A DNA stretch of 64,000 bases. Origin: Malus domestica (lineage: Eukaryota; Streptophyta; Magnoliopsida; Rosales; Rosaceae). Under the pieces are notes generated by a model. It saw nothing but the letters and a program-made list of their open reading frames with translations. It had not been told where the DNA came from and did not search any database. A program made the position numbers and the translations under genes. The DNA is taken from contig NC_091677.1 in assembly GCF_042453785.1 (NCBI RefSeq), positions 32,161,001 through 32,225,000 on the forward strand, given 5' to 3'. Shown one piece after another: positions 20,752-33,697 of the stretch; the first letter of the stretch is position 1; every line of letters begins with the position of its first letter.

Positions 20752-23700
20752 TTAATGTACTACATAATATATGAGCCCCCTATTTCCATAGCTAAGGAGT
20801 TTGGAAACGCCACCTTTTAATCTCCCAGCACGGAACAAAGCTTCTTCTGCAATGGGTTTCCATTGTTCCGCACAAGAGTAGTTGATTCCTAAACCAACAC
20901 TAAGTCCTCTCAGCAGGTGCACTGTCCGAAGTACAGAAAACAACTCCTCTGGAAAAGCCTACAAGAGCCAGGGACAATATACGAAACAGTATGTAACAAT
21001 CACGAGTGGATAGCCGCCAATATGATGAAATGATGTGAAAATAGGTCGTCAATAAAATTTTGGAATTCATCCTACCTGAACTCCAATTTTTTTAATTGAA
21101 GATTCCTCGGAAAAAGGCTGCAGCATTGTCACTCCGGGGGGTAATTTTGTGTCAAACATTGTCTGTGCCAACTTTAACAATTCATGCTGTTCATTTTCAC
21201 ATTTGCTTAAGGTTTCTATGCCAAGTTCCCTGTAAAGAGAAATAAATTAGTACAATGTGCACACAATATCAACCCTGAAAGCACCTCATCAAAACTCTGA
21301 CATTGAGATCGAAAAATGAAAAATTGTCATTTTTTGAATTAGGCCCATGTTTCTTATATCCAAGTTGAGCACAATAATGACATTCCATTCTATTCGATCT
21401 CAGTTATTGATACAGCATTTAATGATCTAATTCACCTATTTTCTCTATTGCCAGTTTGTCTCCATAAGCCTCACACTCACATGCACTTGCATGCAGTTTG
21501 CAGGTCATGTCTCAGCCTTAGTTTCTCTAGCCGTAGTAGCTTAGTTTGAACTAAGGCAGCATCAGTGAAGTAATTACCTGTAGCTCTCTGATGCTCTAAT
21601 AGGGTCACCATCAGCAATGGCAATGACAAGATTAGCATAACCAAGTCTCAACTCATCCGGTAGATCTTTCACTTGGCCATAATCCAGCAAGGCAACCTAA
21701 CTTGGAAGAATTATGCAAATTCTAAGTCAGCTTATGAATTTACTATTCAAATTAAAGGAAATGTTATCTATAACGTAGTAAGTTATTAATTAGAAAGAGA
21801 CAAGTACCTAGCTTTTTGTCCAACTAAGCAGTAAATTCAATACGTTGGTCATTTACCTCTGAGCCTTTACAGATTAGTATATTTCCTGGATGAGGATCGG
21901 CATGAAAGAAACCATTCTTCAGAATCATTTGCCCATATGCCAGCGTCAAACTTTGGAGGATTTTCCTGCATTTTAGAAGAAATTAATCAATGACCTTCTC
22001 CATTTCTTATGAGAGAATAAACTATTTAATTAAGTGAAAAGTAGTGAGAAAGTTCTCTAAGAGCTAGAACAGAAAGCATCTTCATAATCAATACCAGATT
22101 GAGAAGAAAAAGGGGAGCTTTTCGTTAAAGTCAACAGTATCGGGAGCTTTTCGTTAAAGTTTCCAAAAATAAAAGCTTTAGCAAATGAATATGAGAGATA
22201 AGACAGGAAAAAAGAGATCGCCGATCAAAGGAGCAAAAGGGACGTACAATAAGCTACCTAACATGGCTGTTTGTTGATACAAGGAAAGTTTGAATATTTC
22301 ATAGATGTCTACAAATTTTATGAAAGACTTAAATTAATTAGATAATGAGAATTAATAATAGCTCTTTGTTGACAATCAAATGCAACTTATATACATAAAA
22401 AAGTAAATAACAAAGACAGCATACTCTTTGTACGGACTAGATGCTTACTGCTTTGCCGCTACTGCAATCTTACCACCAGGATTTATGCCTCGTTTTGCAA
22501 TTTCATCACCCAGATTCAGGATGGGGATTCCATCAATATATTCCATAACTATAACTCTCCTGACCAAACAAAGTAACACTTTATCACTGGAAGTTCAACC
22601 AAATGAACTTAACAGCACCCACAATTAGATGTTGCAATGATTTGGCAAGGCAAATTTATCAACCCATCATATCAGAAGGGAAGAGAAAGGGGTATGAATT
22701 ACATACCTAGTGACTATATCTCGTATGAGTCGTGGCACCAAAACTGGAGACTTATTGTTATTCTCATACAAAAAATGTCTAATTTTTTCCATAGCATCAG
22801 CCTCCCTCATGAAATCAAATTCGTATCCAATCTTGAATTGGAAACATGAAAGATAGTTATTATCTGGATATTGATGACTACAATTCAGATAGTAATCTAA
22901 CAAAAGAAGGATTCCATATTTTGTGCATATAAGGCACCTGTTTCTCCATTTCCTTTGTTACAGAGTATAGATCAAATTTGACGTCTGTCTTCTGTATGTA
23001 AAAGGCGAAGGCTTGCAAGTTGCGAATATCGGTCATCATTAGATCCTGAACTCCAGGATGTTGCACCTATTACCACAAGAAATTAGAAGTTCACAGAGCA
23101 TAAAGAAGCCATAGAATTTTCTATGTTCACTCACCTTGACAACAACATCACTCTTATCACCTCTCAATCTTGCTCGGTGAACCTAGTTTGAGCATAAAAC
23201 ACATATCAGGTAAAAATGTATACACTTCGATAAGCATTGTAATAGCATTTCTAGTATGGTTCCCTCCAATAGAAAACAGCTAGCCTAAAAAGGAATTAAA
23301 TGCAAATATAAATATAAATATACATTCCAACATTGAAGAACTCTGAAATTTGACAAACTCTTCCTTAATGGTAATATCTGACCATGAATCTTAATTATTA
23401 AAGCTCTTGACGCAAATTACAAACTTATAGCAGAACAACAAATATCAGCATCAAGTTACATCTGCTTTCAGAAAGTTTCTCTTAATTAAAGACTTGATAC
23501 GGATACTAGCTAAGAATATTAACTTGTAAATTCTAATAACTATTGCAATTTCTATGGTGGCACTTGTAGCAATCCAGAAATCACTAAAAAAAGGTCGTAC
23601 CCAGTGCACAAGGCTCCCGCTTTACGTAGGGTCTGGGAGAGGTGAATGTCGGCTAGCCTTACCCCCATTTATGGAGAGGCTGCTCCCAAAATCTAGAAAT

Positions 23701-25074
23701 CACTCATGAGTAGAAATACCTGGGCAATTGAGGCAGAGCCAAGAGGATCCACATCGAATCTTTCAAACACTTCACCAACATTTCGGCCCAACTCCATCTC
23801 CAACATAAGTTGAACAGCATCAAATGGCGTTGCAGGAGCGTGATCACACAATGGAACAAGCCTTTTGACCCATGCAGCCGGGGCCAAGTCTGGCTTCCCG
23901 ATGATCTGGGCAACCTAATTGAAACCCCATTCAAGAAGCAACTCAGTATTCAGCACAAATATTACAAAAACCAAAAACCACCATTGATGAATTCCAAGGT
24001 TCTTTAAAACCAAAAGGTTCATTGATAACTACCCTAAATCTGAAAACCAATTGGAAATCAAATCAAAACGAACAATAATTGTTTAGACCATATTGGGCCT
24101 CATTATTGAGTGGTTTCTATTAGGCCACATTACCCCTTCATTGTGGCCACAAGTTGGAACTAACATAGGAAGTTTAGAAGCCTATGAAAGGGACTGTCGT
24201 AGAGGCAGCAAGGGAGGCTTTCCTCCCATTCGTCTGCACTGTCCTTCTCTCCCAAGTTCTCTAGGCTCTTATCTTATGACTATCCAATATAATATGTATA
24301 TGCATACTCAAATACACTACAATGTATACTACAACAGACGTAGCCCGGTTATGGGGGAAACACTACAATCCCGTGTGCATGTGTGTGAATGCGGTACTAC
24401 CAAGTTAGATCGGTCTCTGACTTTCACTTGCTCGAAGTCTTAGATGACTGTCTAAACACGCACGTCAACAAGAAGCAAAAACGATAAAGCATGACTCTTT
24501 AACTTTACTAATCAATAATCATACAGAAAAAATATAGTTTTCAGTACAAAACAGCACATAATCCATGTCATTTCGCAATTCTGTCGCCTAAAATCAAATC
24601 CAGTATTCACAAGAGCAAGCAGTGAAAGGAATCGAACAGTAAATTCATCGAATACCTTAAGGAAGAAACCGCCAAGGTCCGAGCACATAGCATATATCTT
24701 CTCAGCTGCAAATTCATGCTGCCTCTCCCACATTTCCTCCTGTTTCTTCGCATCCTTCACCAAACTCACTCTCAGCTGAAACACCTATCAAACCCCAACC
24801 AAAACACCCATCAAAACATATACATATATATACATATATATAAACAGAGAGAAAGAGAGAGAGAGAGATGGACCTTGTAGCCCGTGTAGATATCAGCAGC
24901 TCGAACCCAGAACTGAAAGGAGCGCTGCCATGGCCGAAAATGCGTTGCTAGATTCTGCTGAACATCTTTGAGATCAACGGGAGGCAGAGGAAGCATAGCT
25001 CTCTGAGCTTCTCTTGTTCTTATCGCAATTGGGTTTCTTTCAATTTTGCTCAAAATTCCCAAAATTCTAATCAA
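20752..25074 (-). CDS. ABC1/UbiB-family atypical protein kinase, 11 exons
   Basis: Proposed exons on the minus strand are 25,074-24,874, 24,784-24,656, 23,914-23,720, 23,182-23,135, 23,066-22,938, 22,831-22,707, 22,559-22,449, 21,965-21,857, 21,696-21,578, 21,229-21,076 and 20,958-20,752. Every junction is GT-AG and keeps phase, giving 508 residues. ABC1 signatures are visible: LKVAQIIGKPD (KxGQ-type motif across exons 2-3), LGSASIAQVHRARL, the nucleotide lysine in DVVVKVQHPG, catalytic FHADPHPGN and metal-binding LLDYGQVKDLP. Family members act on isoprenoid-quinone and lipid metabolism in mitochondria or plastids; the target compartment of this one is unclear from the N-terminus MIRILGILSKIERNPIAIRT. 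No lesion was seen. The last few residues (GVSKLLSYGNRGLIYYVVH) may instead be intronic read-through if another 3' exon exists. Confidence 0.9.
23584..23695 (+). repeat. Short interspersed repeat in ABC1-kinase intron 3
   Basis: A GC-rich block (GGTCGTACCCAGTGCACAAG... to ...GAGGCTGCTCCCAAAA) stands out in the AT-rich intron. From general knowledge, this word order is common in plant introns and intergenic DNA and resembles SINE-derived repeats. Family membership was not tested. Confidence 0.5.
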
Positions 25075-26325
25075 ATGGGCAGATTAAATAGAGCATTTAA
25101 CATGCAACTGAGGCATTGTCGATGGGTTCGGCTACATGGGGAAGTGAGTAATCTATAACAGTACGTGGTGGGGGAGAGAAAGATAGTGTGTGTGGCTGAC
25201 AGAAACAGCACGGAGCAGAAAATTTTAATGGTGACGGGAATACAAGTGGTACATTACATATTGTATTAGAAGTTGTGAGAAATTTTATTTTTTAAGTTAT
25301 TAACTTTTTAGTATACATATCCCACAATTTATATAATGATATATAATGTACTATTTCGTGTACCGATCATACTGAAACATCTCTCGATAGGAAGAGCGAG
25401 AGCTGAGTCAGCTGATAATTGCTTGGCTTGTAAGGCTCGATTTGTTTACTTTGTGTTTTCTTGTAAAATTGGGAAAGTAAAAAGTGTTTCATTTCGTTAT
25501 TCCTTTTGGATGCTTTGATGATTGATAGCAACTCTTTTCCTTTTTATTTTCTTTTGTCATGTGAACGAATATTTGTTTATATTTTGGGGATGATGCAAAT
25601 TATATCTCATAGAGTTCAATTTTCGTTCTCAATCCATGACATATGAGCTTGAAGTTTTCTTTGTAACTCCAGATCTTCTTCGTAGCACTCCATATTCGGT
25701 TTAGGTTTAATTTTAATATTGTTTTAGAGCTCGTTTGACAAGTATTTTTAAACAACTAAAAGAAATTTTAAATAAAATGTTTTTTAAACCAATTCTTAGT
25801 CAAAATGCAAGTTAATCATGGAAAAATACTTGAAATATTTTCTGCAAAAGACACATAACTAGTGTTTCTTACAAGAAGCACTATAAGTGCTTTTTGAGTC
25901 TAAAATTGTTTTATGTACAAGTGCTTTCAGTCGTTTAAAAACACTTATCAAATAAGTTCTTAAACTGTTGCGGTTAACCAAATAAGAGTAAATACGAGTT
26001 AAAAATAAAACAAATAAGCTTTACGTCCTTTCATTATTAATTGTTGTAGCCGGTCCACAAGCTGATGGCCAACTACTCTTTGATATAACAATGTTTAAAT
26101 TAAAATCCATGTCATGTTACCGAAAAAAATCAGTATCCTTGATTTCAATGTTCGGTTAAGGGTCTGCGTCGGTGGCTGCATCCTGGTCCCAGATCATGCA
26201 ACAAACAAACAATAAAAAAGAAAAAATTTCATCTTCCGAGACAAAACCTAAAGGATGCAAATAGTACAACATCTTCATTTTAAACGAGTACAGATCATCT
26301 TTGGATCTAAAAAAAGAGAGTTTAA
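25075..26325. other. Upstream flank of the ABC1-kinase gene and intergenic DNA
   Basis: The first 150 bp upstream of the minus-strand start is probable 5' UTR and promoter. The rest is AT-rich with no supported gene. Confidence 0.4.
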
Positions 26326-26443
26326 GGATCAAATGATCCAGACCGTTGAAATTTGATCTAACAACTACAATTATTATAACTTTTAGAGATGTTTCCTATT
26401 TGTAGCCGTTGGATCAAATTTCAATGGCCCGGATCATTTGAAT
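26326..26443. repeat. MITE, GGATCAAGTGAT family, copy 2
   Basis: Arms GGATCAAATGATCCAGACCGT and the complement of the right end agree for about 37 bp. It ends exactly where homology to the P450 locus at 38.49 kb begins. Confidence 0.6.
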
Positions 26444-27178
26444 CATTAATATAGGTGACTCAGCAGTTTAAGTATTTTGTACTAGTCATACATACTGATA
26501 TGAATAATATGGTCTATCTAGCTTTATTTGTCTTATAATAATTCGATTACTCGTTAACGTTGGTGGATCATTCTTCTTGAAGGATAAGTTTGCTGCTGGC
26601 ACTGATACATACACAATCATAGACTGGGCAATGTCTGAGCTTTTAAGGCATCCGAGGGTGATGAAAAAACTGCAAAAGGAAGTTAGGGGAATAGCAAGAA
26701 GTAAAACTGAGATAATAAACGAGGATGATTTGGTTGCAATGCACTACTTGAAGGCAGTGTTCAAAGAGACCCTTCGATTACAAATCCTCCAGTTCCATTA
26801 CTACTGCCAAGAAAGTCAACCCAAGATGTGAAAATCCATGGCTACGACATTAAAAGTATGAATGCATGGGAAATCGGAAGAGATACCAAATCGTACGAAA
26901 AACCGGAGTAGTTTGAGCCCGAAAGGTTCTTGAATAGTGGTGTAGATTATAAAGGGAATGACTTTGAATTGATTCCATTTGGAGCTGGCAGGAGGTGCTG
27001 CCCGGGAGTTCAGTTTGCCATGGCGGTTAATGAAATTGGTTTGGCAAATTTGGTGCATAAATTCGATTGGGAGTTGCATGGCGGAGCAAGAGCGGAGGAT
27101 TTAAACATGACTGAGTCTACTGGTTTAACCAAACGTAGAAAATACCCTCTTAAAGCGGTTGCTATTCCATATTTATAA
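26444..27178 (+). pseudogene. CYP71-type P450 pseudogene: exon 2 copy only
   Basis: This segment matches the intron end and second exon of the P450 at 38,490-39,235 almost base for base. Readable pieces include the I-helix FAAGTDTYT, the K-helix FKETLR and the heme loop [10 protein letters not shown]. Lesions relative to the paralogue are a 2-bp insertion after TTACA near 26,781, a deletion of about 15 bp near 26,857 removing residues around VNTQVIV, and a stop in PE*FEPERF at 26,909-26,911. Exon 1 is absent upstream. It cannot encode an enzyme and looks like a partial segmental duplication. Confidence 0.9.
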
Positions 27179-27234
27179 TGTGCTTGCCATATTTTGTTCA
27201 TGTTAACTTGCATATGCCATATGGAGGGCAATAA

Positions 27235-27395
27235 TAAAGTTTAGGGGTGTGCCACACACCCTAAATTACTTCTCACATACCCTTGTTAATTTCTATCCGT
27301 TGATATTCTTCAATTCATCCGATCCGACGGTTGAAAATTAAAAGGGTGTGTGAGAAGTAAAATGGGGTGTGTGGATATCACATCCCTAAAGTTTA
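27235..27395. repeat. MITE with 9-bp target duplication, copy 2 (borders proven by empty site)
   Basis: The element is 27,244-27,386 (143 bp), starting GGGGTGTGCCACACACCC and ending GTGTGGATATCACATCCC. TAAAGTTTA flanks it on both sides (27,235-27,243 and 27,387-27,395). The paralogous P450 3' flank at about 39,290 carries the uninterrupted site with a single TAAAGTTTA. Nine bp and GG...CC ends suggest the Mutator superfamily. Confidence 0.85.
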
Positions 27396-28345
27396 AGTTA
27401 ATAATCATATTGGGTGTAGATCACATCTTCTTTTTTGAATAAAGTGTAGTACCGTGTGCTAAGAAAGTAAAAATAAATAAATACGTGCATCTGTTATATT
27501 TTGTATATAGTATAATAAATCTGGTTTCTTTTGTTCATATACATAAAAGCGCTAAAGCGCTAATCATTTAATAACTTAATATAATAGTGACCACATGGTG
27601 GGCTCACTCCACGATATTTTTCAAAGATTCTTCGAGTGTCTAATTCTTAACTTGACAACGCCTGATTTATACTTGCAATCTATTACATTTGTCAAACGGT
27701 TAGAGCACTCGTGTTTGCTACACTCAACAGAAGCCTCTATGATGCTGCCTCTCCTCATCATCCCTTGCTCACAAGATAACTAAGAATTCATAATGGCCCT
27801 CATGCGTTTTAAAGGCAGTGTTTTTTTTTTTTTTTTCAATATCTTCATAATGCATCTAATTTGATGATATCCTAACGTTAAATCCAACTAATAGAATTTC
27901 ATAAAATATGGTATATATTTTTGTCAAGTAACCTAGAATATAAGTAAAATAACTTTAAATCAGATAACATGTCTATATTTTTGTACTAATAATATAGATA
28001 CGGGTTGGGCTTGGTCAGCAACTGGTGGCGCAATGGTGGGAGCATCCACCCGATGTTCTCACTGATGTATTCATGCACGATAGTTCTTTGTGATCTCTTT
28101 AGTTTCTACTGTTTGTGCTTTCGATGAGGATAGTTAACTCTAAGTTTGTAAGTGCGTGATACAATTTTTCTCTTCAACTGGGTTAAAATTTTCGACAATG
28201 TTTTTATCGAGGTCCAATTTTGCACTTTATCGTCAATAAAAAAATGTTGTTATGATTTAAAATTAATTTACCGATATTTTACCTAAAATATAAGTTAATT
28301 CCTTGAACATAATTTAGTAGTAATGCAATTACTATTAAAATATAA
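27396..28345. other. P450 3' flank duplication, then unassigned DNA
   Basis: Up to about 27,780 the sequence parallels 39,297-40,035 (GGTGGGCTCACTCCAC, CAACAGAAGCCTCTATGATG). The other copy has about 350 bp more, between CAACGCCT and TTTATACTTGCAATC. From 27,790 on nothing coding is visible. Confidence 0.6.
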
Positions 28346-29113
28346 GTACTTAAAAACCCCTAAACCTTTTAGTGTCATTTCAAATTTGTCTCAACCTTTT
28401 TTTTATCATGTCAAACAAGTACCCAATCCATTGAAAATGTCACATATGTTAAGCCCCAATTAAAATCTATTAAATCAACTAGGGGTTACTTTGTCTCCAG
28501 AATCAATAGAGGGTCATGGAAGCATAGCCTCCACTAACTAATGGTTACCACAACCCCTCATCATGCCATCACCTCCAAACCCAACGCAAAACCCCCAATT
28601 CCACCCTACAACTCAAGCCGACGACATCGAGAAGGTCATGGAGGTTGCTGAAATGGTATAGATTGCCATGGTGTGGTCACCACCATAGTCATCGTCCAAA
28701 GAAGAATTGGAAGTTTTACGAGATGAGAATCGACGTATGAGGAGAATAAATGAGCAAAAACAAGCTCCTCGAAACGCTATTTGAAGTCATAAGCCTCTCT
28801 TTTGTTAGAATATTGTCTTCTTGATGTAATTTCAATTTGGGTCCATTTTTTTTTCAATTTAATAGCCGTTTGATCATTGAGTTTCATATTGTATAATCTA
28901 TATTTGAAATTTCAATTTTGAGGCAACTAATATTAATGTTGACCATGATATACCCATTTGGTGTATTTTGAATATAATCTATGTTGAAAAAAATTAATTG
29001 AGGCTTAATGGATGTGGCATTTTCAATAGGTTTGATACTTATTTGGAATGTTTAAAAAGATTGAGACCAGTTTTAAATGACACTAAACAATTAAGGTGTT
29101 TTAGATACTCAAT
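28346..29113. repeat. Element with long imperfect inverted repeats
   Basis: About 110 bp at the left (TAAAAACCCCTAAACCTTTTAGTGTCATTT...) is repeated in inverted form at about 28,990-29,110 (...AAATGACACTAAACAATTAAGGTGTTTTAGA). The centre, about 540 bp, has a purine-rich stretch (28,615-28,780) without a recognised protein. This resembles a long-terminal-repeat DNA transposon such as a MULE derivative. The flanking duplication is not clear. Confidence 0.5.
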
Positions 29114-30456
29114 CCTAAAAAAAAAAAATACACTACATTGCATGTAAACAACAGGTTATTTATGTGAAAGTTTGTGAGAGCCGAGTCAGCAAAAGGAGAT
29201 TTGGATTGTCAGACTCTTGTTTTAATTCTGGAGGTAACGAATTGTAGTGAGTGATTTTGGATGAAACGAATCGCCAGTCGACAGACACAGTAGTCTCACT
29301 GGAATTCATTAATACGATGGGTCCTGCAACTTTTAATTTATTTTTCAATTTTTTGTGTTTAATAACTATTTTGTTTGATCCTTAAATTTGAATGGTATTA
29401 TTTAATTGTATATAAGTTTTCAACAGAAAAAAAAAAAAAAACTAACGAAAAGTTTAAAAAAACTTTTCTTTTAACGAAAAACATTTTTTAAAGATATAGT
29501 AAATAGTGCCAATTAAAGGTAAAAATGTGGTTTTTCGTTAAAAGTAAACAGTACCGAGAGTGTTTTGTTAAAACTTCCAAAAAAATACCATTTGATCTCA
29601 CAATAAAGATGAAAATTCAACTAAAGTGGTAAATTAGCTTCAAAGATAAAGTCTGAGTACTTGAATTTGAATTAGGATTTGGAAGTACAAAGAAATATCA
29701 AAGTAGTATGATTTTGTACATAGTGGGGTTTAAAGTGTTAGAAATTGTAAATGTACTCTATTTTCTTACTTGTTAAGTACTACCTCTCTATACGCGGTTA
29801 CGCTACACTATTATCACCAATTGAACTAATTAAAAAGAGGAGTGCGGACATTATTGCTAGTCCATTGTGAGGTTTTCTACAGGGCTAAAATGGTATGTAG
29901 CCTAGGGAGGTTTTCTATAAGGATAGTGTTATCCATGCACTCATTTTTACTTCTCACATATCCTTCTCAATTTGTCGTTATCGGATCGAATGAATTGAAG
30001 ATGATTAAACGCAAAAAAATAATAAGGGTGTGTTGGAGGTAAAAACGGATGTGTGGACAACACCATTCTTTTGTAAACTCATGCTTATAGCCCATTCAAT
30101 TTCAATACAGGTTATTGTTTATTGTATATTTAGTAGATGATAGGTAGTAAATATACGTTTTATACTAAAAATTATAAATTAATTCTATCTCTCATCCCCC
30201 TTTTATCCTATTCGTTAAAGAAAAAAGATCATTCACCCTATGCAATTTAGCCTTTGTGCTTCTTACTCAAGAAAAGAAAAATAATTTTTTTAAATCAACA
30301 ATTAAATCCCTATCTTCGCCATTCTTTATTTTTGTTGCAAATTTCAAATGAATGTACATTTTATACTAATTATTATATAAGCAAAAAAATAACATATGAT
30401 GTTATTGTACTAATCTCAGCTAGCCCACCCAAGAAAAGAATCCTGGCTCCGCCCTT
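29114..30456. other. Intergenic DNA with two MITE-like pieces
   Basis: A stem-loop at about 29,435-29,585 has TTAACGAAAA arms (a fragment of the same type is at 22,115-22,165). A copy of the 9-bp-duplication MITE family is at 29,921-30,068 (GGATAGTGTTATCC... to ...GGACAACACCATTC). No gene is supported. Confidence 0.5.
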
Positions 30457-30842
30457 GGTTGTGATGTACAACCCACTCGAGAGACGTTCCAACTTCTTGT
30501 GAATACGCTTCTGACCATATTTGTACGAAGTGATACAAAGAAATTCAGAACCATTATCTTCAGTGGTTTCAATATGATATTGATTATCTCGAATATGTCT
30601 AAAACTCAGCAACGTTCTTCTGGAACGTGGAGAATAGAGTGCCTCTGTAATGGTTAAGATTGTACCATTGGACAACATGATACATGTCTTTCCGTATTAT
30701 TCAATTAGGTTGGATGGGCCTGAGTGAGTTATAAGAGGTGCTTTCTTGGGTATCAAGTTAGTAAAATAGTGTCGCTCATGCAAGATGGTGTGCGTGGTAA
30801 CATTATCAGCCAGACAACTAACTTTCCCACTAGACATACCTA
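30457..30842 (-). pseudogene. pol: copia pol fragment (protease region)
   Basis: Readable pieces are MSSGKVSCLADNVTTHT and MLSNGTILTITEALYSPRS. Between them, at about 30,679-30,697, the frame is interrupted. The fragment stops at the element's truncation point. Confidence 0.8.
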
Positions 30843-31088
30843 AAAATAAATTGATTGAATTGGTCACGTGCATAAATATAATTCCATTCATTCAATTAAG
30901 CAATTCGAGAAATAATATCCATCAAATAACAATCCATAATTCAAAAAAACCAAAACCAAACAAATTATTCCAAATACTTAGAAAAATTGTTCAAAATTAA
31001 ACCATAAACCTAAAAAATAGGAGTGAGGGGTCGACCGCTCCTAGTGGGTTCGGCCATTAGGGGTAAACACCCTAAAAACATGTCTAAT

Positions 31089-32086
31089 TTATTTGTCCAT
31101 AGGCGCTAACACCTCTTGAAAATCCAATATCTTAATTGATGCAGTAGCATCTTCCGGATGTTCCACATGTGCAAAGTTAGACTCACAACAGGAATGATAC
31201 TTGGCAATAGTCTCAAGGTTAGCTAGGTATACGCGTGGCCAATAATCCTTTGATCCACAATGATAGCACATATCCATTTCACTGGAAGTTGACTGAATGT
31301 GAGCTTTTCCCTTATTCTTAAAGTTCGGGGTACTAGGGCAAGGGGTGGACGCTACTGGGTCACATTTCCTCCATTAGGGCCGGCACTCTGTTGACCTTGG
31401 GCCCATGGTTGGACTTGTGGCCCATTGCCACGGCCACGACGGTTCTTGCGTCGTTTGTGGCTGCTAGAATTCGTCCCATGCACTTTAGGTGCGGCGTTTG
31501 AGCCAGTCAGTCTAGCTTGATGATTCTTCATCAAAAGCTGGTTCTGATTTTCAATGAGAAATAGTACAGAGATCAAATCCAAAAATTTGGTGAACTTCTA
31601 TGCCATATATTGTTGCTGTAGGACAATATTGGTGGCCTAAAAGGTCGAATAGGTATTCTCCAGAAGATCTGATTCGATTAGTTCCACTTTACAGAATTTC
31701 AGCAATGATCGGATTCTACAAACTTCAGACTTGTATTCATTCATGGACTTAAAGTCTTGGAAGTGAAGATGCTGCCAGTTATGTCTTGCTTTAGGCAAGT
31801 ACACGTCTTTTTGGTGATCGAAATGGTCGGCCAGAGCAAGCCAGAAGGTGCGTGGGTCCTCCTTAGTGAGGTACTCAGTTTCCAGTGCATCATGGATATG
31901 TCTTCGAATGAAGATCATTGTAGTAGCTTTCTGAGCTTCGTCGACAGGTTTGTTGTCGGTAGGTGCCTCGATGGTGGCTCTAATGCCCTTTGCAGTAAGA
32001 TGGAGCTTCACTTCTTGAACCCACTTCAGATAGTTTCTTTCGGAGACTTCTAGAGCGGTGAAATCGAGCTTGTTCAAGTTCGACAT
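31089..32086 (-). pseudogene. gag: copia gag, interrupted
   Basis: The N-terminal 149 residues (MSNLNKLDFTALEVSERNYL to LLENTYSTF) are open from 32,086. The basic middle is at 31,582-31,352, and a CCHC-type knuckle CYHCGSKDYW is at about 31,240-31,275. Frames differ between the three blocks, so a full-length Gag is not made. This copy shows which codons mutated to stops in the gag at 4.4 kb. Confidence 0.8.
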
Positions 32087-33161
32087 GTCCCTAAATCGGA
32101 GGGTACAAAAAAAACGTGATTAGTCATATGGTAATCCATAGACATATATCGTAGAACATTCATGTTCCATAAACATGTATTGGTTTAATTTATGCATGAA
32201 AACTGCAGGTTTCATGCGGTAAGTTTTGAATGAAAACTTCGGGTTTCAAAGGTACAAAATTTGAAACTACAGGTTCAATTTAGTTTTATGAACGATTAAT
32301 TCATAAATTAGAGGTTCCTATAAGAAACACATAATGCAATATGTTGATTTAAGTGTAGTGGATTTGAGGTTCTCCAGGGACTCAAGTGTAAGAGCTTCGT
32401 TACAACGAAAGTATGTTAACGGTTCAAAGTATAAAAATAAATTATTGAATCATTAATTCCAAAAGTGATATTCAGGTCAATAATCTTGGATTCATTATCA
32501 GATTAATGGATTGCAGGTCACTTTTGATTAATTCAATAGATCAGGACCAAACAAGGTCGATCATGTAAGCAAAAATAATAATAACATTCAGGTTAAAATT
32601 ATTTAGGATAGCCCAAAAAAGGGTTTGGGCTTGAGTATGGCTGTAAAAGCAGCCCATATGTGGCTACAGGCCACGGGCTGAGAGACATGAGCCTACAACA
32701 AGCTGCTGGCGTGATTGGGCAAGACCATAGCACGAGAGCAAGCCTAGAGGCTTGCGGGTGCGAAAGAAACCCCAACTGCAACTAGGTTTCAGGTTTGGGT
32801 CGCAGGGACTAAGCCCAGCCCCAAGGGATGGCTGCCTGAGGCGCAGGCTGTGGCAAAGGCTTAACCCAGAAGCAAGCTTTTGGTGTGGGCCGACATGGAA
32901 AGACCAGCCCAACATGTGCTGGTGTGGGTCGGGGCTACAGGCCCGTGGTAAGAAACCAAACCAAGCAGACGACCTAGTTGTCCACAGTGTGCAGTGAATC
33001 CCAAAGGCTTCGACAAAGGTCCGAGATGTCAAACGACGTTGTCCCAATTTCCTTTCTTTTTCAAAATTTTCTAAGGTTTTGAAAAACCTTAATATACTTC
33101 TAATTTATTTATATGCTTTGACTCACAAATTCCACATAGCAATGTAATTGCGTAATGCATG

Positions 33162-33196
<35 letters not shown>

Positions 33197-33393
33197 AAGG
33201 AAAATATAAACATAGAAGGGTTCATGCATCATGGAGAATGTTTTCATTCTTCATGGACGTTTCAAATATCTTCCTTTATTTTAAGCGTATTTGATTAGCA
33301 GAAAACAAAGAAAAGCCTTTGAATTTTGTGGAAGATAGCCTCCTCTTATGATTCGTAAATTCCTCAGCCTCTGGTAAGAGCGTGCTGATAACG
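32087..33393 (-). other. Leader of the reverse copia element
   Basis: There is no gene. GAAACC/TTCGGGTTT repeats near 32,180-32,300 and a GC-rich block at 32,590-33,010 mirror the leader of the first element. A TA microsatellite lies at 33,166-33,194. The primer-site sequence complement is at 33,377-33,393. Confidence 0.6.
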
Positions 33394-33655
33394 TGTTGTA
33401 GGCCTATTTGATTGAACTAATCTAAGGGATTAGATAGAGGGTCGACGGTAGCAAGAGGGAAGATAGTGATTTAATTGTGAGGCGTATTTGTATCACTCCA
33501 TTGTGCCTTTATTTATAGTAGTAGGATAGGCAAAAACCTTACCCTTTTAGGATTACAACTCTTAATAGGTAATCAACCCCTATTATGAATATAAGAGATA
33601 TTCCTAAATTCACTAGGATTTACACAATCACATTCCTATTTTAAATATGACTACA
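33394..33655 (-). repeat. LTR of the reverse copia element
   Basis: On the minus strand it begins TGTAGTCATATT and ends CCTACAACA, 262 bp, with TACTATAAATAAAGGCACAAT in the middle (the same TATA block as the other LTRs) and a conserved primer site behind it. Confidence 0.85.
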
Positions 33656-33697
33656 ATAGATTTTTTATCTTTGGTCCAACGATATATTTTATATGTA

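Larger units (their letters stand above)
30457..33655 (-). mobile_element. Truncated Ty1/copia element, reverse orientation, same family as the 2.6-kb one
   Basis: On the minus strand the order is LTR (33,655-33,394), primer-site sequence, leader, gag (32,086-31,089) and start of pol (about 30,842-30,457). It ends abruptly in the region after the protease, at the point matching 6,045-6,050 of the first element. No second LTR is seen. The 262-bp LTR differs clearly from that at 2.6 kb, although the internal regions align well, so it is a related subfamily. Confidence 0.85.

Noticed and set aside
24093..24443. 116-codon plus-strand frame
   Set aside because: It lies inside an intron of the minus-strand ABC1-kinase gene and has no recognisable domain.
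28010..28075. tRNA-like box A (GGTGGCGCAATGGTGGG), possible SINE
   Set aside because: No convincing box B at the right distance and no target duplication or A-tail, so not listed as a feature.
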